This document shows, piece by piece, positions 56,743-64,000 of a stretch of DNA of 64,000 bases. The position numbers were made by a program, and so were the translations under genes. The notes under the pieces were generated by a model. It did no database searches. It worked only from the letters and a program-made list of their open reading frames with translations, and was not told where the DNA came from. Numbering within the stretch: position 1 is the first letter of the stretch; every line of letters starts with the position of its first letter. This stretch comes from Chamaelirium japonicum (Eukaryota; Streptophyta; Magnoliopsida; Liliales; Melanthiaceae): NCBI GenBank assembly GCA_947650365.1, contig OX393551.1:60629173-60693172 (forward strand), in the 5' to 3' direction.

Positions 56743-59700
56743 AATACCTTTGGGCATACTATAATAAGATGTGATGAAGCGAGGAAAACTCTAGAAAATA
56801 TTCAAGAAAGGATCAATCTTAATCCTTTGGACTGCAGTTTAGTGATAGAGGAAAGGAAAGCTGTTTCCTTCTTGAAGCAGGAAAATGCTATGCATACAGA
56901 ATTGCTGAAATTAAAAGCTAAAGTTAATTGGCTTACTAAAGGAGATAATAATTCCAAAATTTTTTATAATGCTATCCAGAGCAGGAGATCAGCTAATAAA
57001 ATCTTTAGTATTCTTTCTGAAGATGGCAGATTAATTGAGGATTCTAACAGTATCAAGGAAGGTGTGAGATACTTTTCTAATCTCTTTTTATGCCATAACT
57101 GTGAGACTTTCAGCTGCAATGGTTTAGCTCAATTGACAAATGATCATAGTGAAAAAATTTGTCAACCTTTTACTACAGAAGATATTTTTAATGCTGTGCA
57201 TAATCCAGCTGTGCATAAAAGCCCAGGTGCTGATGGATTTTCAGGTGCTTTCTATGTGAAATATTGGTCCATTGTCAAAGATGATATCTACAATATGATT
57301 CATTACTTCTATGATCATCCTGACAAAGTCTCTTTTCTTAATCATACTCTTATTGCTCTTATTCCAAAAGAGGAACGGATTACCAGTTTTGCTTGCTGCT
57401 GACCAGTTTCTTTGTGCAACTTCTCTTATAAGATCATTTCTTCTATTCTAGCAAACAGACTTAAGCAATATCTTGCTCCTCTTATTGCTGAAAACCAGTT
57501 TGCTTTCATCAGTGGCAGACATATTCAGGATGCAGTGATGTTAGCTCATGAACTTCTTAATAGATTTCATTTGACAGGAGGAGTACCTCGTATGTGTCTC
57601 AAGATTGACTTACAGAAAGCTTTTGATTCAGTGAATCATACTTTGATTTTGAAAGCTATGGAGAGAATGAATTTTCCTCAAAGATGGATTAATTGGATCA
57701 AGTGGTGTATTTCAACTGTCAGGTTCTCAGTGTTAATTAATGGGGAAGCATCAGGCTATTTTCAAGCTTATAGAGGCATTAGACAAGGTGACCCATTGTC
57801 CCCTTATCTCTTCACCATTATGATGAATGTTCTTTCTTGTATGCTCAAGGAAGCTATGGATAAACAGCACATAGAAGTTCCCTCTTTGGGCAGTATTGCA
57901 ATTTCTCATCTAGCTTATGCAGATGATCTTCTTATTTTCTGTAAGGCTGAAAGAAAGACAGCTGATGGGTTAAATGAAGTCCTCAAGACATTCTCTGCTC
58001 AATCAGGGCTAGATATCAATCACAGTAAATCGAAGATTTTCTTTAGTCAGAATGTTATGGATAAACAAAATTTTATATCCATTCTTGGCTTTGGGGAAGG
58101 TAATTTGCCTGTTAAGTACCTTGGACTTCCACTTATTTCAAAATGTCTTAAACAAGCTGATTGCCATTCTCTTATTGATAAAATCAGATCCAGAATCTGC
58201 TCTTGGAATAAGAAATTTCTCTCCTTTGTTGGTAGAGTAGAATTGGTAAAATCAGTTCTGAATTCCATTCAGGTTTATTGGTCTGGAGTGTTTGAATTCC
58301 CTACATCTATTATCAAGGAAATTGAAAGGCTTTTCACCAGATTCCTGTGGGGAGGATCTAGTGATTCGAAGAGGTTGGTCCCAATTGCTTGGAAAAAACT
58401 TTGTTTTCCCAAAAAGGAAGGAGGACTGGGCTTCAGAAATATTAGGGATTGGAACACTGCAGCTTTGGCAAAATACATTTGGAGAATTTGCTCTAATGAT
58501 CAATCTCTTTGGGCTAAATGGATTAGAATGAAGTATTTGAAGAAAGATACTATTTGGGACTGTAAAAATAGTCCAAGAGCTTCAGGCATCTGGAGAGGTA
58601 TTCTTAAATGTAGAGAGCAGGTTAAACCTTTTATCCAAAATATTGTGGGTAATGGATGCAATACCAATTTCTGGATGGACAGTTGGCATTCAGATGGTAG
58701 ACTGATTGATAGTTATGGCAAAAGAGCAGCTTATGATATGGGATTTGGTACTGAATTTATGATTAATAAATTCAGGAATGGTAACTGCTGGTCTCTTCCT
58801 TCTCCTAATTCTGCAGATCTGATGAATATGTATGAGAAGATTAGAGCTCATAACATCCCTTATCCAGACAGTCCAGACATAATTGTGTGGAAGCCTTCTA
58901 TCAATGGGATTTACTCTCTTAAATCAGCATGGGATGCTATCAAGCTTAAAATGCCTCTTATTGCTGAATACAATTGGATTTGGCACAAGCATAGGATTGA
59001 AAGGCATGCTATTTATTTGTGGAGATCTACTCAACAAACTCTTCTAACTTGTGACAATCTGCAGAAAAGAGGGATAAATGTTCATTCTTTGTGCTCTCTC
59101 TGCTGGTTGGATAGAGAGAATCATGATCACATTTTCTTTTATTGCTCCTATTCCAATTGGATATGGAGATCAGTTCTTGCTCGGCTAGGGATTAAAGTCG
59201 TGAGAATTGGGTGTATTAAAGAGGAAATTAATAGACTAAAGAATAAATTCAAAGGGGAAGGTTTGATTGCTACCATTGCAAGGATAGCCTTAGGATGTGT
59301 AGTCTATTTGTTGTGGGAGGAAAGAAATAAAAGAATTTTTGAAAAGAAAACTAGACATAAAAGAGTACTGCTTGCTATCATCACCAGAATAATTCATATT
59401 CGGCTATCTGATATCAATTTGATTGAAGAAGACAGCTATGAAGCGAGAATCTCTGCAGCAAAATGGGGCCTTTCTTTCTCTTCTTATAGCAAGATTACAA
59501 ACAAAGTTTTTTGGGAAAAACCTTTAGCTGATTGGATAAAGCTCAACACAGATGGGGCTGCTAAAGAGAATAATACCTCAATTGGAGGGATTTTCAGGAA
59601 CTTTGAAGGTCAGGATATACTGAGCTATTGTGGTCCGTCTAGGCATAAGCAAATTACTGAAGTGGAATTAGATGCTATAGAACAAGGGCTGTCTTATGCA

Positions 59701-60024
59701 GAGAATCTGAATATCTCTCAATTATGGATTGAATCTGATTCCTTATTAGCAGTGAATTACATTAAAAACATCTATTCTATCCCTTGGAGCTGCTATCAAC
59801 AAGTTCATTATATTCAGAAGAAAACTGAAAGATTTAAACTCTTTCAAATTACTCATATTTTGAGAGAAGGAAATCAGCCAGCAGATATTCTCTCCAAAAT
59901 GGGTCAAGATATTAACCATGTAACTGAGCTTTACTCTACGGAGCTTAAAGGTAATCTGAGAATTGCTATAGAAGCTGATAGAATGCAGAAACACTATGGC
60001 AGGAGGACAAAAACTTCAGACTAG
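56743..60024 (+). pseudogene. LINE ORF2: reverse transcriptase, zf-RVT, RNase H
   Basis: One open frame, entered mid-protein at 56743, with a single TGA at 57400-57402. The context ACC*PVSLCN fits the conserved RPISLCN motif, so CGA has become TGA. RT: KSPGADGFSGAFY (~57220), FAFISGRHIQDAV, KIDLQKAFDSVNH (metal-binding D), GIRQGDPLSPYLF, catalytic YADD at 57916-57927, KYLGLPL thumb region. zf-RVT: WKPSINGIYSLKSAWDAI to CSLCWLDRENHDHIFFYC, with Cys/His in place (~58890-59150). RNase H: NTDGAA at ~59545, EVELDAIEQGL, ESDSLLAV, NQPADIL, so the four acidic residues are kept. This is the domain order of plant L1-clade LINEs. Apart from the truncation and one stop the protein is well preserved. Upstream residues 56743-57200 form the Lys/Glu-rich linker WLTKGDNNSKIFYN seen in such proteins. 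Confidence 0.88.
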
Positions 60025-60286
60025 TGCTGTGAATGGTTCTAACACATTAAAGGTGGTTCTAGCAGATTTAGACTGAACTGACTGCTGCATTTTCTTAGAC
60101 TGTATTGATCAAGGCTGTGTTTGAGGGGAAGTTAATCTGCTTTCTAGATTTCAGAAAGTTCTTATCAAGACTAAGATGCCAAAAGTTTCTTTTGTTGTAT
60201 TTTGGTTTCTTTCTTTTCTCTCTTGTGGACTTGTTATATATAAAAGTCCAGAGATGTATTGTATATTCTTGTTGGGCGGGGTCCCT
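60025..60286 (+). other. LINE 3' untranslated region
   Basis: T-rich sequence with a conserved final block GGGCGGGGTCCCTAATAAAA shared with the LINE tail at 63756-63944. Confidence 0.6.
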
Positions 60287-60292
60287 AATAAA
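60287..60292 (+). terminator. Polyadenylation signal of the LINE
   Basis: AATAAA 18 bases before the A-tail. Confidence 0.6.
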
Positions 60293-60328
60293 ATCCCCTA
60301 GAATTGATTGAAAAAAAAAAGCAAAAAA

Positions 60329-62228
60329 TTAGAATGGATCATGCGAATGAATTAGAATGGATCGTACAAATGCATTAGAATGGATATATTCGTCCGAATG
60401 AATTAGAATGGATCTTACGAATGAATTAGAATGGATCGTACAAATGAATTAGAATGGATACATTCGTGCGAATGAATTTAATTGGATCGTACGAATGAAT
60501 TAGAATGAATCGTAGAATTGAATTAGAATGGATTGTACGAATGAATTAGAATGAATACATTCGTGCGAATGAATTAGAATGGATCGTACGAATGAATTAG
60601 AATGGATATATTCGTGTGAATGAATTAGAATGGATCGTACGAATGAATTAGAATGGATCGTACGAATGAATTAGAATGGATCTTACGAATGAATTAGAAT
60701 GGATCATGCGAATGAATTAGAATGGATCATATGAATGAATTAGAATGGATTCATTCGTGCGAATGAATTAGAATGGATCGTACAAATGAATTAGAATGGA
60801 TCGTACGAACGAATTAGAATAGATACATTCGTGCGAATGAATTAGAATGGATCGTACGAATGAATTAGAATGGATCATACGAATGAATCAGAATGGATCA
60901 TGTGAATGAATTAGAATGGATTATATGAATGAATTAGAATAGATGCATTCGTGCGAATAAATTAGAATGGATCGTACGAATGAATTAGAATGGATCGTAC
61001 GAATGAATTCGAATGGATTGTACGAATGAATTAGAATGGATCATGCTAATAAATTAGAATGGATCATACGAATGAATTCGAGTGGATACATTTGTGCGAA
61101 TGAATTAGAATGGATCATACGAATGAATTAGAATGGATCGTATGAATGATTTAGAATGGATCGTACGAATGAATTAGAATGGATCATGCGAATGAATTAT
61201 AATGGATTGTACGAATGAATTAGAATGGATACATTCGTGCGAATGAATTAGAATGGATCATACGAATGAATTAGAATGGATCATACGAATGAATTAGAAT
61301 GGATCGTGCAAATGAATTAGAATGGGTCGAACGAATGGATTAGAATGGATCGTACAAATGAACTAGAATGGATACATTCATGCAAATGAATTAGAATAGA
61401 TCGTATGAATGAATTAGAATGGATCATAAGAATGAATTACAATGGATCGTACGAATGAATTAGAATGGATCGTGCGAATGAATTAGAATGGATCCAACGA
61501 ATGAATTAGAATGGATATATTCGTGCGAATGAATTTGAATGGATCATACAAATGAATTAAGATGGATCGTACGAATGAATTAGAGTGGATCGTGCGAATG
61601 AATTAGAATGGATCCAACGAATGAATTAGAATGGACACATTCGTGCGAATGAATTAGAATGGATCGTACGAATGAATTAGATTGGATCGTACGAATAAAT
61701 TAGAATGGATCAAGCAAATGAATTAGAATTGATCGAACGAATGAATTAGAATTGATACGTTTGTACAAATGAATTAGAATGGATCGTACGAATGAATTAG
61801 AATGGATCGTACGAATGAATTAGAATGGATCGAACGAATGAAATAGAATGGATATATTTGCGTGAATGAATTAGAATGGATCGTACGAATGAATTAGAAT
61901 GGATCGTACAAATAAATTAGAGTGGATACATTCGTGCGAATGAATTAGAATGTATAGATTCATGCGAATTAATTTGAATGGATCGTATGAATGAATTAGA
62001 ATGGATACATTCGTGCGAATGAATTAGAATGGATCGTACGAATAAATTAGAATGGATCGTACGAATGAATTAGAATGGATATATTCGTACGAATGAATTA
62101 GAATGGATCGTACGAATGAATTAGAATGGATACATTCGTGCGAATGAATTAGAATGGATCGTACGAATGAATTAGAATGGATACATTAGTACAAATGAAT
62201 TAGAATGCATACATTCGTACGAATGAAT
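60329..62228 (-). repeat. Satellite array, type B, reverse
   Basis: Reverse-orientation units with frequent GGATACATTCGTGCG spacers. GTGCG/CGCAC variants are common. Confidence 0.92.
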
Positions 62229-62402
62229 CCATTCTAATTCATTCGCACGAATGTATCCATTCTTATTCATTCACATGAATGTATCCATTCTAATTCATTC
62301 GTATGATCCAATCTTAATTCATTCGTACGATCCATTCTAATTCATTCGTACGATCCATTCTAATTCATTCGCACGAATGTATCCATTCAAATTCATTCGT
62401 GC
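62229..62402 (+). repeat. Satellite type B, forward, short block
   Basis: About 175 bp of forward units bounded by two inversion points. Confidence 0.88.
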
Positions 62403-63755
62403 GAATGAATTACAATAGATCGTACGAATGAAATAGAATGGATCGTACAAATGAATAAGAATGGATCGTACGAATGAATTAGAATGGATCGTGCGAATAA
62501 ATTAGAATGGATCGTACAAATGAATTAGAATGGATACATTCGTGCGAATGAATTAGAATGGGTCATACGAATGAATTAGAATGGATCTTACGAATGAATT
62601 ATAATGGATCGTGCGAATGAATTAAAATGGATCCAACGAATGAATTAGAATGGATAAGAATCGATTGTAGGAACAAATTAGAATGGATCGTACGAATGAA
62701 TTAGAATTGATCATGCGAATGAATCAGAATGGATCGTACGAATGAATTAGAATGGACACATTCGTGCGAATGAATTAGAATGGATCATACGAATGAATTA
62801 GAAAGGATCGTGCGAATAAATTAGAATGGATCGAACGAATGAATTAGAATGGATACATTGGTATGAATGAATTAGAATGGATCGTACGAATGAATTAGAA
62901 TAGATCGTACGAATGAATAAGAATGGATTGCACAAATGAATTATAATGGATTGTGCGAATGAATTATAATGGATCGTACGAATGAGTTAGAATGGACACA
63001 TTCATGCGAATCAATTAGAATGGGTCGTACGAATGAATTAGAATGGATCGTATGAATGAATTACAAGGGATTATACGAATGAAATAGAATGGATCGTGCG
63101 AATAAATTCGAATAGATCATACGAATAAATTAGAATGGATACGTTCTTGCGAATGAATTAGGATGGATCGTACAAATGAATTTGAATGGATCGTATGAAT
63201 GAATTAGAATGGATCGTACGAATGAATTAGAATGGATCGTACGAATGAATTAGAATGGATCGTGCGAATGAATGAGAATGGATCGTACGAATGAATTAGA
63301 ATGGATACATTCGTGTGAATGAATTAGAATGGATCTTACGAATGAATTAGAATAGATCGTATGAATGAATTAGAATAGATAATACGAATGAATTAGAATG
63401 GATCGTCCGAATGAATTAGAATGGATCGCATGAATGAATTAGAATGGATACATTCGTGCAAATAAATTAGAATGGATTGTACGAAAGAATTAGAATAAAT
63501 TAGAATGGATACATCCGTGCGTATGAATTAGAATGGATCGTACGAATGAATTAGATATGATCGTACGAATGAATAAGAATGGATCGTGCGAATGAATTAG
63601 AATGGATCGTACGAATGCATTAGAATGGATACATTCGTCCGAATGAATTAGAATGGATCGTATGAATGAATTCGAATGGATCGTACAAATAAATTAGAAT
63701 GGATCGTACGAATGAATTAGAATGGATCGTACAAATAAATTAGAATGAATTAGAA
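62403..63755 (-). repeat. Satellite array, type B, reverse
   Basis: Reverse-orientation units as at 60329-62228, ending at the LINE tail. Confidence 0.92.
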
Positions 63756-63944
63756 GCTTCGATAGGGATTGCTAAAATTTTGTTTCTGATATGGTTGTAT
63801 TGTGAGGGTTGGGATTGTATTTTTACTTTCCTTTGTTCTCTCTGATGCCTTATTATAAAAGGCCAGAGCTGTATTTGGTTTGTTTCTTATTTCAAGGGGC
63901 GGGGTCCCCAATAAAATCCCCGTAGCTTTGATTGAAAAAAAAAA
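63756..63944 (+). mobile_element. LINE 3' tail (severely 5'-truncated copy)
   Basis: About 190 bp ending GGGCGGGGTCCCCAATAAAA...TTGATTG plus a ten-A tail, matching the 3' end of the LINE at 56741-60328. Poly-A signal at 63910-63915. The rest is diverged, so it is another family member, not a piece of the same copy. No coding sequence. Confidence 0.8.
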
Positions 63945-64000
63945 GATACATTCGTGTGAATGAATTAGAATGGATCATACGAATGAATTAGAATGGATTG
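63945..64000 (-). repeat. Satellite type B, reverse, to window edge
   Basis: Reverse-orientation units continue after the LINE tail. Confidence 0.85.

Larger units (their letters stand above)
56741..60328 (+). mobile_element. 5'-truncated LINE (L1-type non-LTR retrotransposon)
   Basis: Starts inside the ORF2 frame and ends with AATAAA (60287-60292) and an A-rich tail at 60311-60328. The 5' truncation and A-tail are the products of target-primed reverse transcription. ORF1 and the endonuclease part of ORF2 are absent. Satellite on the left is forward and on the right reverse, and I find no target-site duplication. Confidence 0.88.

Noticed and set aside
56741..60328. Possible target-site duplication AGAAT on both sides of the LINE
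   Set aside because: AGAAT occurs in every reverse satellite unit and the left copy lies inside the LINE side of the junction, so the match has no weight.

Overview
The window looks like nuclear heterochromatin of a flowering plant. Apart from the first 1.5 kb, almost everything is transposable elements or satellite DNA. The plant call rests on a plant-type mitochondrial bc1-complex subunit exon, a CACTA transposon with a TnpA-like gene, Tat-lineage Ty3/gypsy elements (second RNase H plus an antisense gene), a plant Copia relic with a very long LTR, and a plant LINE with zf-RVT and RNase H domains. I cannot name the species.

Layout, left to right. 1-132: a MITE-like foldback. 967-1104 (minus): first exon of a QCR10-like host gene, the only likely host gene. 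1574-14151: a CACTA transposon (3-bp TTA duplication) with remnants of a TnpA-like gene. Nested in it at 3593-12618 (minus) is Gypsy-1 (5-bp AATAC duplication), which keeps gag and an antisense spliced gene but has lost nearly all of pol. 14291-18920: the 3' part of a decayed minus-strand Copia element with a 2.1-kb LTR. From 18921 to the right edge the background is a tandem satellite whose core unit is about 23 bp and contains the palindrome TTCGTACGAA. The satellite is interrupted by Gypsy-2 (23783-36019, plus, ATTCT duplication), a solo LTR (40598-42318, GATTG duplication), a 5'-truncated LINE (56741-60328) and a LINE 3' tail (63756-63944). The satellite changes strand orientation about nine times, often with perfect short inverted repeats at the switch.

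Gypsy-1 and Gypsy-2 are related copies of one Tat/Retand-like family. Gypsy-2 carries the full gag-protease-RT-RNaseH-aRNaseH-integrase reading frame in one frame with five premature stops, all explicable by C-to-T changes. Gypsy-1 is a gag-only derivative that would depend on a partner for RT and integrase. Both carry a three-exon antisense gene (aORF) convergent with pol. It has its own promoter-like region, an upstream tandem array of GATCGGTCAA-rich ~117-bp units, and a palindromic repeat spacer between the two converging 3' ends. This antisense module is the most interesting biology here. The satellite's repeated inversions are the most interesting architecture.
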